From contig NC_077224.1 of the NCBI RefSeq assembly GCF_024763615.1, positions 51,160,712-51,224,711 of the forward strand: DNA of 64,000 nt, given 5' to 3'. The notes below the pieces were generated by a model. That model saw only the letters and a program-made list of their open reading frames with translations. It had not been told where the DNA came from and made no database searches. The DNA comes from Phlebotomus papatasi. Taxonomy: Eukaryota; Arthropoda; Insecta; Diptera; Psychodidae. Numbering within the stretch: position 1 is the first letter of the stretch; every line of letters begins with the position of its first letter. Positions 1-11,200 of the stretch are shown piece by piece. The translations under genes and the position numbers were made by a program.

Positions 1-364
1 TTTCCCAATCAAAGCCATGGTTGCGTCTGCCGCTGTCTTACCATAACCGGTCACACCAGGTAAACGGCAGAAACCCATGGTGTATTGACCGTATAAGCCA
101 GCTCATATAATCGAGCTTCAAATGCAGATCATTTGATACACAAAAAAACATAGTAGGTTATTATTCAGGTAACATATCTCGTTACCTGAACATCAGATGA
201 CCACCAAATTTTCACCAGTTATAGATCTCGGTCTCAGGAACAACATATCTCTCGGAGTAATATAAAGCTAAGTCGACTTAGCATAGTATGGAATGGAGCC
301 GTCGATATACTAAAATTTCATCGAAATCACATCATAAACACCAAAAACATGGTCCGGTCACGAC

Positions 365-690
365 ATTTTCGATTATAGCTCGGGTCAGGGAATATTGAGG
401 AGGAGTGCGACCCACCGTTGGAAAGGTCTCGACCTCAGCTACAACATACTAAAATTTAAAGAAAAAGCATATTCTAGTTTTCGCAATATTCGAAATTGTA
501 TTTTCGAAAATCGAATTTTCGTCATAAATTTTTTCTAATTCCGCTAATTAATACCGGAGATATGGCCATTCGAAAATTGAATTTTCAACCCCTTATAGTT
601 CGGGTCAGGGGGTCGGGGGAATTTAAGTTTGCTATTGATCGAAAGCTCTTAGGCCCAGCTATAACATACTAAAATTTAAGATTGATCGAT
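365..690. repeat. Dispersed repeat Z, two diverged units
   Basis: Two related stretches (about 370-465 and 580-690) share a 'gggtcaggg' block followed by 'acatactaaaatttaa'. A further copy lies at 21000-21185 and a short reverse match at 17250-17300. No termini or reading frame were identified. The first 365 bases of the window show nothing else I recognise. Confidence 0.5.
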
Positions 691-774
691 ACCATAGGGG
701 CTGAGTTATTGAGAAAACAAAATTTAGGGGTATTCCAACATGGTGGTAGGGGAGGTGGGGGGGGAGGATTTGAC

Positions 775-1045
775 ATCACCTATTTCTAGCCTCCCATCGA
801 CATTTAACATTTGCCGAAAACCGCTTGTCGATATCTCTCTCCGTTCTCTCACCAGATGCGTTTGTACTCCGGACGGACGGGACGGACCGTTCACGAAAAT
901 CGAAAAATCGATTTTTAGCGCATATGATATTCGTGATCTATGAGTGGTCAAAATGTGTAAATCCAAAATTTTGGCCCGATCTGACGAGGTCGGATTTCAC
1001 CTAGGACCACAAAAGCTGAGATTGTAAAGAATCTCAGCTAATGCA
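775..1045. repeat. Dispersed repeat Z2, copy 1
   Basis: Begins 'atcgacatttaac' and ends 'gtaaagaatctcagc'; the same blocks recur in order at 60865-61045. Small open frames on both strands here are shadows of the repeat. Confidence 0.5.
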
Positions 1046-1635
1046 CATCAAGTGATCATGTTACGAAGAATTTTTGTGGAAAAGCTAGTGACAACCCTAG
1101 ACAAGCTTATTGTGGGTGAGATTCTTAACGTGAGCAAACTCAGATTGCATGCAAATTCGATTCCGCGACATTTTAGCAAAAATGGAATGAAATTTGTGTT
1201 AAAATAATACAAAATGCGTACAAACCCGAGAGCAGCGTCTGTTAACGTGAGTGAGAAATTTTGTCAACCTTTTCGATTTGTTCGGAAGTGAATACTCTAT
1301 ACGTGCCACGAAAACAGTGTTTCGATAAATTATATTTTGGCAATTTTTTGCGTTAAATGCTTTATAAACTCAATGATTTCGAGTCACAATATATACTAGT
1401 TATGTGAAAAAGCCTTACTTCCGGTTCTGCAATGTATTTTTCGTCCTAAAAATTGCATTCACTTCCAGTTTCACCCGACCAAATGATGGTGAAAAACCTA
1501 ACCTCAAAAAACTGTGTGAAGTGAATCGTTCACCACCTTCATAATCGCATTTTAGCGGTTCACTAGTGAAATGTTCACTTTGATCTATCAAGAGAATCAT
1601 TCACAGGGTTCACTTACTTACATAACCCACCCCCT
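1046..1635. other. Unassigned AT-rich sequence
   Basis: No gene, RNA or repeat end recognised. A stretch around 1470-1600 repeats 'gttcac/gtgaac' words in both orientations and may be a degenerate hairpin. Confidence 0.3.
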
Positions 1636-2016
1636 GGCTTGAACTGGAGGCCTTTCGCTATCTACTAGGCGAATGTTCTAAACCACTGAGCTATGGGAAC
1701 ATCGGCTCTGACCGTCTTTGCCACTGATCTCAACCAATTGCCTTGGTTTTACGTATTTTTCTTGGGATTACGTACCAAGCGAATAGAAGTCTGTTCAATC
1801 ACTTTCACTATAAATTAATTCTGCATGGAAAACATGTGCTGCTGGTTCAATTGTACTCATGATAGCGTTTCTCAAGGCTCGTAGTGAGTCGAAAAACGAG
1901 TTGAAGTGCACATGGCAATTGGTTGAGATCAGTGTGCAAAGACAATCAGAGCCAGTGCCCCCATAGCTCAGTTGGTAGAGCATTCTCCTAGACAGCGAAA
2001 GGTCCCCAGTTCAAGG
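1636..2016. mobile_element. Foldback of two tRNA-derived (SINE-like) arms
   Basis: Left arm 1636-1741 is the reverse complement of right arm 1913-2016 with scattered differences, around a 171-bp spacer. Read outward from the spacer on the plus strand, the right arm contains TAGCTCAGTTGGTAGAGCA, a canonical tRNA A box (RNA polymerase III promoter), and a weaker B box ending AGTTCAAGG. This is either two SINEs inserted tail to tail or a foldback element that captured a tRNA. Confidence 0.6.
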
Positions 2017-2373
2017 AATTTTTTCTTGTCTCTATTTAGGTTGAATTTGTGAGTTGGGTATCACTTGTCCTTGTATCGGTTTATTATATGTCATTTTCAG
2101 TCCCAATCATCTGAATATCAATGAGCTTCGTGTTTCCGTTTTTTATATTTAAAATAAAACACGGTAATTTAAAAATCTTAAAGAAACGTTTAAGCCTAAA
2201 GGAAAGTGCCCATGCTTTGCACGGTCGCTTCATAATGACTAATTTTTCCTATGTTTCTCAATAAATGTGACTCATGGCACCCATTTTTTTTTAAATCAGG
2301 GGAAAGTGTCCTGTTTTTAAAAAATATTGTAAAGTCACATTTATTCGAAAATATGGGAAAAATTTAGTCTTTA

Positions 2374-2627
2374 CACTGCGAGAAATCCGAAAAAGTTAAA
2401 ATAACATTCTGGAAATGTTAATTTTACCCTGTAGTATTGATCCGAAATCGGTGTAAATATTACCCTTTTCAGGTGTATTGGGGGTTAAAGTTACCCTTTT
2501 TCATGTTGATTTTACTCTTAAAAAGGTGTAAAATTAACATTAAAAAATGTTGATATATTTTTATACCCGAAAAGTGTCAAAGTTATGACGAAAAAAAGTT
2601 AATCGCATCCTCTTTTTTTTCTCAGTG
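2374..2627 (+). mobile_element. TIR family A, copy 1 (nested in AA)
   Basis: CACTGCGAG ... CTCAGTG, flanked by TA on both sides. The family is about 250 bp with ends CACTGAGAGAAA and TTTTCTCAGTG. Its interior has several complementary words (ATGTTAATTTTACCC, GGTGTAAAATTAACAT), so the whole element can fold extensively. No reading frame. Confidence 0.8.
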
Positions 2628-2651
2628 TATAAAGCTTGGGTCCGTGCCATG

Positions 2652-2903
2652 CACTGAGAGAAATCTAAAAAAGTCAATATAACATTCCGGGAATGTTAAT
2701 TTTACCCTGCAGTATTGATCCGAAATCGGTGTAAATATTACCCTTTTTAGGTGTATTATGGGTTAAAGTTACCCTTCTTTCATGTTGATTTTACCCTCAA
2801 AAGGTGTAAAATTAACATTGAAAAATTTTGATATATTTTTACACCCGAAAAGTGTTAAAGTTATGAGGAAAAAAGTTAATCGTAGCCTCTTTTTTTCTCA
2901 GTG
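2652..2903 (+). mobile_element. TIR family A, copy 2 (nested in AA)
   Basis: CACTGAGAG ... CTCAGTG inserted 25 bp from copy 1 in the right arm of AA. The flanking dinucleotide is TG on both sides. The uninterrupted left arm of AA shows the original target was CATGGG, so TG itself was duplicated. Confidence 0.8.
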
Positions 2904-2916
2904 TGGGCACTCCCCC

Positions 2917-4640
2917 TACAGAGACGTTCAAATGACATAAAGAGAGAAAGAAAATGAATTTAAGATGAAAAATTTAAAAAAAAGGAGCGTCTTTGAAGCA
3001 TTTTTAGCAGAATTGCAAATAAAAGAACTTTGACAAGATCGCTTAAAAGTTACATCTGGCATCCCCATTTTCCATTGAAATTGCAGCAAAGTATAAAATG
3101 AAACACATCAACCCAAAAGCGCAAATAACTGCATTAGCACTTGTCTAAACGCAGAACAATTAAAAAACTACATAGCACACAAAATATTACCATTGAAGAT
3201 GAATGCAATTGATGCATTCAGTGGGGTTAGTAATTTTATAAATAAAATAAACAAAGGGATTAATTATAAAAATTAAAAACCGAGAAAGGGGGTTACGAGA
3301 AACACAGAGTTAGAAGAACATTACGGTGGTTAACAGAAAAAAATCCTCCTGCTGACATGAGAAAATACCTCGAAAGATGTAAAAGAAATTGAAAAAAAAA
3401 TTGTTTTTTTCTCATTTCAACAGAAACAAATATTTTATTAGGAAGATTTCTTTGAGTATAGTGTCTCACCAAAGAAAACCATCACCAGAATTAATCAATG
3501 CTTAGAAACTAAAATGTTTGCTGTCTGACTTTCCATCCATTTTTGTTTTTTTCAATTCAATCACAATTTTTTATTTATATGCAATATTTATAATATTTCT
3601 CTGTTCAATATTTATAATTTTTTTTCTTCATTTTTTTTTTTAAATTGTATTTACAGATGAATAACATTTTTTGATGTTTTTGATGTCTTGAAGATTAATT
3701 TGTTAAAAATATTAACTGCAATATAGATTTTTTTTTCTGTTTTTTTTTTCAATCGATTTCTCTCAACATGAAACTTTGTCCTTTTTAATTTGTTGTATGG
3801 CTTGTTAAAATAGCTTTCTTTTTATCTTTTAAAAATTTCTTTTGCACTGTATCCTTATTGATTGTGAGTGAAGGAAAATGCAAAAGAATTCTTGTCGCAA
3901 AAATATTCCTTTATCTCTTATTTTTTTCAAATTATTTTCACTTTTTTTCTCTATTTTATACTATTTCATCATTATGCATTTGTATCTGTCTACCTTTAAA
4001 GGATATCTTAGGCTTTCAGTTATTTGTTTCTTTTTTTTTTTTAATTTTAAATGTTATATTTAGAAAGTAATCTCATCACCTACACCCCCATTTTCTTCCT
4101 CATTTTCTTTTTTCAAAGTGCTAGGTGTTAAATAGTAGTAATCTCACTTTCTTCTAATATGTATTGTCGTCATTTCCTTTCCCCGTTAGAGACGCAAATT
4201 AATAAAAAAAAAGTAACTACTAACTCAAAAAATACTTTGTACACATGCAATGCAATTCTTGACATTCACTAATCACTCGAATATACTTGATCACTTCTAT
4301 TTTATTCTTCTATTTTTTTCTTCATTTTAATCGATAGGTAAGCCCAAAAAAATGGATAGGACTCAAAGAATTGCTTTAATTTCTTTTTTATATTAATCTT
4401 GAAATATTTATTATTTTTTTCTTGTCTTCTGATTTGAGAATTCAGCAATTTTTTTTCTAGAAACTGTAAATGCTGAATATAAGATTTTTTTAATACACAC
4501 CACTCCACAAAATTTTAATTTTCCTCTCATTTTCCCAACTTCCTTTATCGAGTTCCATTGTCAAGCATTCACACTCACACCTCACTCTCATACGTATTTC
4601 TATTTTTAAAAAAAAAATAATAATAAAAATAATTTTGCCG
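2917..4640. other. Non-repetitive AT-rich block
   Basis: None of the window's repeat families occurs here. The first 500 bp are A-rich and 3530-4560 is T-rich with long T runs, a pattern seen in insect UTR or intron sequence. Short open frames (for example 3858-4070) consist of homopolymer-driven residues and carry no domain. It could hold distal Nak 3' UTR, but nothing in the sequence proves that. Confidence 0.3.
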
Positions 4641-4903
4641 TGAGCATGATATGTGCTGAGAAATTATGCAGAACACAGTGTGAATTATCATCTTATGAGT
4701 ATTCACGATTTTACACCGAAATTCAATCCAGATGTCTCAAAAAATCCTAAGACTAGAACTACTAAAAGTAACTTTGAGAAAACCAAATATACTTTAAAAA
4801 TTCTTTTTATAATTACCAAAAATTATTGGCAAAAATATTTTTGCATTTTTTTTAGATATTTCAATAAAATTATAATAAAAATGCTAACGCAACATTCAAC
4901 AGA

Positions 4904-5156
4904 CACTGAGTAAAATCAGAAAAAGTTAAATTAACATTCGGGAAATGTTAATTTTACCCTGCAGTATGGATCCAAAATCGGTGTAAATATAACCCTTTTT
5001 AGGTGTATTATGGGTTAAAGTTACCCTTTTCCATGTTAATTTTACCCTTAAAAAGGTGTAAAATTAACATTAAAAATGTTGATATATTTTTACACCTAAA
5101 AAGTGCTAAAGTTATGAGGAAAAAAAGTTAATCGCACTCCCGTTTTTTTCTCAGTG
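4904..5156 (+). mobile_element. TIR family A, copy 3
   Basis: Full length, CACTGAGTA ... TCAGTG. It is the first member of a local A-SINE-A-SINE-A array. Confidence 0.8.
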
Positions 5157-5341
5157 GAGGAACGAAGCCTTCTCTCAAGCAGCGTGATTTCTGCACATGC
5201 ATTATTATATTTTTTACACAGAGATAGGGATGGGGATGCCTGTAAATTAAGGGCAACAACAAAATTTCTGGTAACCAAAATGGGATTTGAACTCAGGACA
5301 CTTTGACCATCAAACGAGCGCTCTAACATTTAACTCACTAC
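5157..5341 (-). mobile_element. tRNA-derived SINE-like sequence
   Basis: On the minus strand the head reads AGTGAGTTAAATGTTAGAGC (A-box-like) followed by GAGTTCAAATCCC (B box), the spacing of a tRNA-derived SINE head. A 31-bp piece of the same head recurs at 5538-5568. Confidence 0.55.
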
Positions 5342-5342
5342 A

Positions 5343-5537
5343 GCAGTATTGATCCAAAATCGGTGTAAATATTACCCTTTCTAGGTGTATTAGGGGTTAA
5401 TGTAACCCTTTTTCATGTAAATTTTACCCTTAAAAAGGTGTAAAATTAACATTAAAAATGTTGATATAGTAACCTACAACAAAGTGTTAAAGTTCTGAGG
5501 AAAAAAGTTAATCGCACCCCCGTTTTTTTTCTGAGTG
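5343..5537 (+). mobile_element. TIR family A, copy 4 (5' truncated)
   Basis: Starts inside the family consensus at 'gcagtattgatcc' and ends CTGAGTG. It has lost about 50 bp of the left end and adjoins the SINE head directly. Confidence 0.75.
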
Positions 5538-5567
5538 CAAACGAGCGCTCTACCATTTAACTCACTA
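5538..5567 (-). repeat. SINE head fragment, duplicated
   Basis: Repeats the last 30 bp of the SINE at 5157-5341 (CGAGCGCTCTA..ATTTAACTCA) with one difference, implying tandem duplication of a SINE-end plus family-A unit. Confidence 0.6.
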
Positions 5568-5801
5568 CACTGAGAGAAATCCGAAAAAAATAAAATAGCA
5601 TTCCGGAAATGTTAATTTTACCCTGCAGTATTGATACAAAATCGGTGTAAATATTACCCTTTTTAGGTGTATTATGGGTTAAAGTTACCCTTTTCATGTT
5701 AATTTTACCCTTAAAAAAGTGTAAAATTAACATTAAAAATGTTGATATATTTTTACACCTAAATAGTGTTAAAGTTAACCGCACCCTCTTTTTTCTTAGT
5801 G
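5568..5801 (+). mobile_element. TIR family A, copy 5
   Basis: CACTGAGAGAAATCC ... TTAGTG with a short internal deletion near the right end, where 'atgagg' is missing. Confidence 0.78.
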
Positions 5802-5804
5802 CAC

Positions 5805-6520
5805 AAAAACCTCAATTTTGATTTGTAAATGATGGATTAAGGTTAATAAAAAAAAAGTGGCTTTTGGTCAATGTAAATTCAATTTTAATCACTAAAAATG
5901 TGATTTTAGACAATAGAAAACTCAATTGTAATTAATAAAAAAATCGACTTTGATTAGTCAAAAACTGAATTTTGGTCGGTAAAAAATCGGTCTTGGCCTG
6001 TACAAAATTATCCAGTAAAAGCAATTTACGTCTGTAAAAAGTCACTATATAAGCCAGCGAAAAACACAAATTTGGTCAATAGAAAAATAAATTTTGATCA
6101 GTAAAGAATATTTAATTTAGATCAGTAAAAAAAGTTATGTTTTTAAAGTAAAAAACTCAATTTCGGTTGATAAAAAGACGATCATGGTGAATTTTGGACA
6201 ACACAAAGTTAATTTCAGACAGTAAAAACGTAAATTTTGGACAGTATAAAACTCTATTTTGATCAATAATGAAATTAATTTCGGTCAGTCAAAACTCAAT
6301 TTTGATATACAAAAACTTGATTTTGGATAATTAAGTGATTTTGAACAATAAAGAAAATATTTTAGCCAGTAGAGAAAAGCCAAGTTAACTAAAGTAAAAA
6401 ACTGAATTTTTCACGCAAGAAAAATAAATTTTGATCAGGAAAAGAAACTCAATTTAGATCAATAAAAAAGATAAAATAAGAAATTCCATTTTAGTCAGTA
6501 ATAAGACGTTTATGGTCAAT
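5805..6520. repeat. Degenerate minisatellite 1
   Basis: Irregular tandem repeats of roughly 30 bp built on 'aactcaattttggtcagtaaaa'-type words, heavily diverged. Isolated units continue at 6655-6695 and 6880-6905, between the family-C copies. No reading frame. Confidence 0.6.
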
Positions 6521-6523
6521 AAT

Positions 6524-6838
6524 GGCTCCGGCACACCTTTTAGATCGGGAAAATTTTATGCGATCGAAATTTCCATCCCTTTCTCTCTAAAAGTCTTGCG
6601 TATTTCTATTCCGATCTAAATCCAAATGTTGTTTTTTTTGTGAAAAAATAGGTACATGAATTTTGGTCAGACGGTAAAAACTCAACTTGCACTCTTCTTG
6701 TTCTCCTTTTAAGCTTCACTCCAAATTCAATTTAGTTTAATATAATTCTGAGAGCGAATAAGTCAAACATATGTGAAACGTTTGAGATTAAAGGGACATT
6801 CATGAAATTACCTTGATTTAAAAGGTGTACCGGATGCA
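6524..6838. mobile_element. TIR family C, copy 3
   Basis: Starts GGCTCCGGCACACCTTTTAG and ends 'gatttaaaaggtgtaccgg', the complementary end. The family is about 245-315 bp, has arms containing GATCAGGAAAATTTCATGAA, and no coding capacity. Confidence 0.7.
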
Positions 6839-6944
6839 TTACTTAACAAATTCAACATTTATTTCGATCAAATTCATTTAATACTGACCAAAATTCCAGT
6901 AAAAGTCCAAACCTCTTTTTTAGTGCTCAAATATTATTATTCAT

Positions 6945-7197
6945 GGCTCCAGCACATCATTTAGATCAGAAAAATTTCAAGAAATCAAAATTCAAACATT
7001 CTTTACTTTCTCAAATATTTTGAACATATTTATCACATTCTTTCGCATTCTTCTTTTTTAGAACATCATTACAAATTCAACTTAGTTCAATCCAATTCTG
7101 AATATGAAAAGTGTGACACGCAAAATAAGAAAGTAATGAATGTGAATTTTCGTTTCATTAAATTTTCCTGATCTAAAACGTTGTGCCGGACGCATTA
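6945..7197. mobile_element. TIR family C, copy 4
   Basis: GGCTCCAGCACATCATTTAG ... CTAAAACGTTGTGCCGG, with matching inner arms. It is diverged from copy 3 and separated from it by minisatellite remnants. Confidence 0.7.
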
Positions 7198-7397
7198 CCT
7201 TCCATTTTTCTCTTTTTAGACCATTTTTACCAAAAACCTAACCACAAATGTTTCCCCCTTCTTTTGTTTTACTTTTTATATCAAAAATTTATAGATAATA
7301 AATTAATTAAAATCTTTCTAGTTATTACTTATCGTCAATAATAAATTTGGTATTTATTATTATCGAGAACTTTAGTATTTTATTTATTTTTTCATGG

Positions 7398-7452
7398 AAA
7401 AGCACTCGTTATACCACTCAACAGTTTCGGGTTCGATCCCAGCGAACGTGTC
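7398..7452 (+). repeat. tRNA-like fragment (B box)
   Basis: Contains GGGTTCGATCCC, a perfect tRNA T-arm/B-box word, preceded by 'agcactcgtta'. No acceptor stem pairs, so it is a tRNA pseudogene half or SINE remnant and not a functional tRNA. Confidence 0.4.
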
Positions 7453-8225
7453 TTGTAGTTTTTCTCGATAAATATTTGGAATTTGGACAATTAATGAATA
7501 AAATAACTTAATGAGGCAATAATGACATCCATTTAAATGTGACAGTGACCTTAAAAATAAATTTACACTTAACGATATACTTCAGTCGAGATAAAATTTA
7601 ATAATCAAAACTGATGTAACTTAGAGAAAAAACTGCTTACGAAAACTCTACAGACTTGAGGATCAAATGAAAGTAAAATCAAGTGAGAGAACAATAAAAA
7701 CAAGCCTACTAAGAGATTGGCAAAAATGTAATTTAATAATAAAGGAATAATTTTGCCTGCTAGATCTAAACATGATCTAAGCAAAAAATTGAGTATCTGA
7801 AATTGGATTGTCAATAATAATACTTTTTTCAAGAATTCGCAAAGCGAATTAAATTGTCAATAAAAGCATTAAATGAAAGAAGTTATGATCAAAATAGCAT
7901 TAAAAGGAACCAAAAAAAACCTTGAATTTCAATTTTAGTACATTATTATTAGGTGAAAAATTTAAATTTTTAAAGACATCTGGATTAACTCACGGGGCGT
8001 ATTTCCCTGAAGTTAAAGTCATTTTTTAAAAGCCATCATTTCCACCCGAAAAAAAAATATCCACAACACCAATGAATGCAGCAGAGGAAAATCAATCTAG
8101 ATCACTGAAATGTTACTTTTGTGACTTTGGTGTGACTAGCTTTGAAGTAATTATTACAATAAGTTTTACATTAGTCCATAATAGTAATGATCTAAATTTT
8201 TAATAGTGGTGATTGTTTTTTTTTT
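7453..8225. other. Downstream flank of Nak, unassigned
   Basis: AT-rich and without recognised repeats. If exon 7 is right this is Nak 3' UTR and downstream sequence. No convincing minus-strand AATAAA lies within 400 bp of the stop. Confidence 0.3.
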
Positions 8226-8263
8226 CTAATCGCTCTCCCTCGTATCTACATCAATTGGTTGCT
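8226..8263 (-). CDS. Nak: Nak predicted terminal exon 7
   Basis: A 38-nt candidate last exon. A strong pyrimidine-rich acceptor (TGCCTCCTCCTTCAG) precedes it, the phase matches exon 6, and the reading frame gives EQPIDVDTRESD then TAG at 8226-8228. It was found by splice signal and phase alone, with no homology, so it remains a prediction. Confidence 0.5.
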
Positions 8264-11200
8264 CTGAAGGAGGAGGCAGAAAAAACAAATAAAAAAGAAA
8301 GACATTAATGAAAAATTTGTAGTGTGGTGTGTTAGCGCAATATGTTCACATTTTTGCTCCACTTTATCAATTTATCGTGTTTTGTTTTTTTTTTTTTTTT
8401 AATTCAGCATAAGACATTTTAACCGTGCCTCTAGAAGACACGCACAGTGATACTAATTTTTTAATCTCTTTTTTTATGCTTATATCTTCCGTTTTTTGTT
8501 TTTTTTTTTTTAATCTAAAATGTGTTTTTGTGTGTGTGAAATGTTCATGCTTTACCTCCAGATTTCTTTGTGGTGGCTGCAACAGCTTTAGCCTTCTCCC
8601 TGAGAGCTACTGGCAAACTAAAGGGAGCCGATCCGAAGGGGTCATCTTCCATACCGCACTTTTCCTCACTTTCCACCCTGCTAATCGCACCTGATCCACT
8701 TGGAGTAGCCCCAGATGTTCCAGAAATCGCCACAGGATTGTTCTGACCCGGTGGGGTTTTTACTTGATTATTGAGACCTTCGAATACAGAAAAGAAAACA
8801 GAGAAAAATCCCACAAATTTCCATGAAAAAGCAACATTTTTTAAAAAATTTATTTAACGAATTTTCTAGCCATTTTCTAGCCACGCCCCTTTAAGGGAAA
8901 ATGATCACCGGAGTACAAGGTATTAAATATTCAAGATTCAATTGAAAAGGACACTTACACACCTTCAGAACGAACCATAAATTTAAACATTTGACAGATT
9001 TTGATTTTGATCTTTTGATTTTTCTGGGTTGTGCAAAAATAGGCCACGGCCCCTACGAAACTTTCAATAAAATACGATTCTTCTCGCAATATTTTTTTCT
9101 ACAAAATCTCCTTCAATTTGATGCATCGAAAAGCCTTCTAAAACGCACCAAAAATTGAGATTTTTCTGGGAAAAATACTTAAAGTGGGCGTGCAATTCTA
9201 GATAGGCGTGGCTTCACAGCAAGAAACTATTTACAATTTGTCAAAACTGAGCACTAACTACTTCTGCAAAGTATTACTATTATGCACAGTATTAGTAGTG
9301 CAGAGAAGCGAAATAATTTATGATGCTCTTGATCGCTTTTGAAATCAGAAATATTACAGAAAATTTCAAGTTTTCCAGCATTAATAAAGTATTAAAAATA
9401 ACCTGCCATAGATGTATATCACTTTAAGAAACATAAATCCATAAAATTATGAGTGACAGCGGTACTAAAGGGGCGTGGCCAAAAATTCTTAAAGAGCGGG
9501 CATAATAGTAAGGACAAAAATATCATTTTTGTGAAAAATAATCTTATTTTAGCTCAAAACAATATCAATAGGGATATACTATGGCAGTTCTCGGACGAGT
9601 CACCACTCCTGACAACAGTAGGCGTGGCCTAAAGAGTTTAACGCATTTTAGAAGTAAACGGAAGAGATTAAAATAATAAAATAAAAGATCCTACTGCAAC
9701 GTCCTAGGTTACACCATGCCCATTCGAGCTTGATAATTTGTTACAATACACAGTTTTTCGTGGATGTCGTCTATTTTATTAGCGACTGAAATATTGGAAA
9801 TTATTTGCTCAAATTCAATTATCTGCCTCAAAAGATAAAATTCTAGTATAAACACTTTTCTACACTTTGCCTTTTTACTTAGCATTTGTGTTATACGATA
9901 AATCCCGGAACACTGAATATACCGGGCGGGACCCGTAATATTTAGAGGTTCTGAAAATCCAAAAACCCTGAAAATCCCGTGACTTCGTATATCCCGTAAC
10001 GCTGAATGTTCCAGAATCTTGGAAATCTCCAGACCTCGGAAATTTTGAAAATTTTGAAACTCTGAAAATCCCGGTACATCGTAAATTCCGGAACCTTGAA
10101 TATTCAAGGATCTTAAAACTCCCCAGACCTCGCAAATTTTGGGAATCCCGAAACCCCAATAATCCCGGAACCTTAAATGTCCCGAGATCTTGAAAATTCC
10201 TAGACCTGGGAAATTTTGAAAATTTCCTAAAATCCTAAATTTCCTAAAATCCTGAAAATCTCGGTAAATTGAATATTCAGGGATCTTGAAAGTCCCTAGA
10301 CTACGGAAATTTTGAAGATTCCGAAACTTCAAAAATCTCGGTACCTCGTAAATCCCGGAACCTTGAATATTCAGGAATCTTAACAATCCCCAGGATTCGG
10401 AAATTTTTAAAATTCCGAAACCCCGAAAATCCCGGCACCTCGTAAATTCCGGAACCTTGAATATTCAAGGATCTTAAAACTCCCCAGACCTCGGAAATTT
10501 TGGGAATCCCGAAACCCCGAAAATCCTGGAACCTTGAATATCCCGGTGTCTTGAAAATCCCTAGACCTCGAAAATTTTGAAAATTTCGAAATCCCGAAAA
10601 TGCCAGTACCTCGTAAATCCAGAAACTTTGAATATCCCGGGATTTTCAAAATCTCCAGACCTGGAAAATTTTTGGGAATTCCGAGAACCCGATAATCCCG
10701 AAACCTTAAATATCCAGAGATCTTGAAAATCCCTAGACCTGGGAAACTTTGCAAATTTCCAAATCCCGTACCTTGTAAATCCAGGAACCTTGAATATCCC
10801 GAGATCTTCAAAATTTCCAGAACTCGGAAATTTTTGAGGATCCCCAAACCCCGAAAAACTCGGAAAATTGAATATTCCGGGTTCTTGAAAAACCCTAGAC
10901 CACGGAAATTTTGAAGTCTCCGAAAATCCCGGATCCCGGTACCTCGAAGATCCTGGAACTTTGAATATACAGGAATGTTAAAAATTCCCAGGATTCGGAA
11001 ATTTTTAAAATTCCGAAACCCCGAAAATCCCGGCACCTCGTAAATTCCGGAGCCCGGAGTATTTCAGAATCTTGAAAATCCCCAGAAAGAATTTCGAAAT
11101 TTTGGAAATTCCAAAACCCCGAAAATCCCAGAAGCTTGAATATCTTCCCGGGATCTTGAAAATCCCCGGACCTCGGAAATTTTAAAAATCCCGGGGCCTC

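Larger units (their letters stand above)
2199..2916. mobile_element. TIR element AA, interrupted by two family-A copies
   Basis: The left arm starting 2199 (AAGGAAAGTGCCCATG) matches the reverse complement of the right end at 2916 (GGGGGAGTGCCCA), and inner arms 2238-2272 and 2333-2372 are also complementary. TA flanks the element (2197-2198, 2917-2918). Without the two nested copies it would be about 210 bp, consistent with a small TA-inserting element. Confidence 0.65.

Noticed and set aside
1955..2016. Functional tRNA gene in the foldback arm
   Set aside because: The A box is canonical, but the B box is imperfect and the arm continues as a repeat without a paired acceptor stem.
2374..2627. 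Telomere-like or Y-box function of the GGGTTAAAGTTACCC words
   Set aside because: The words are part of the internal self-complementarity of family A, present in all copies.
7398..7452. Functional tRNA gene
   Set aside because: A perfect B-box word is present but no acceptor or D-arm pairing could be drawn.
9709..10386. 225-codon minus-strand frame as a protein gene
   Set aside because: Entirely a minisatellite translation with no domain, start context or splice signals; listed as a repeat.
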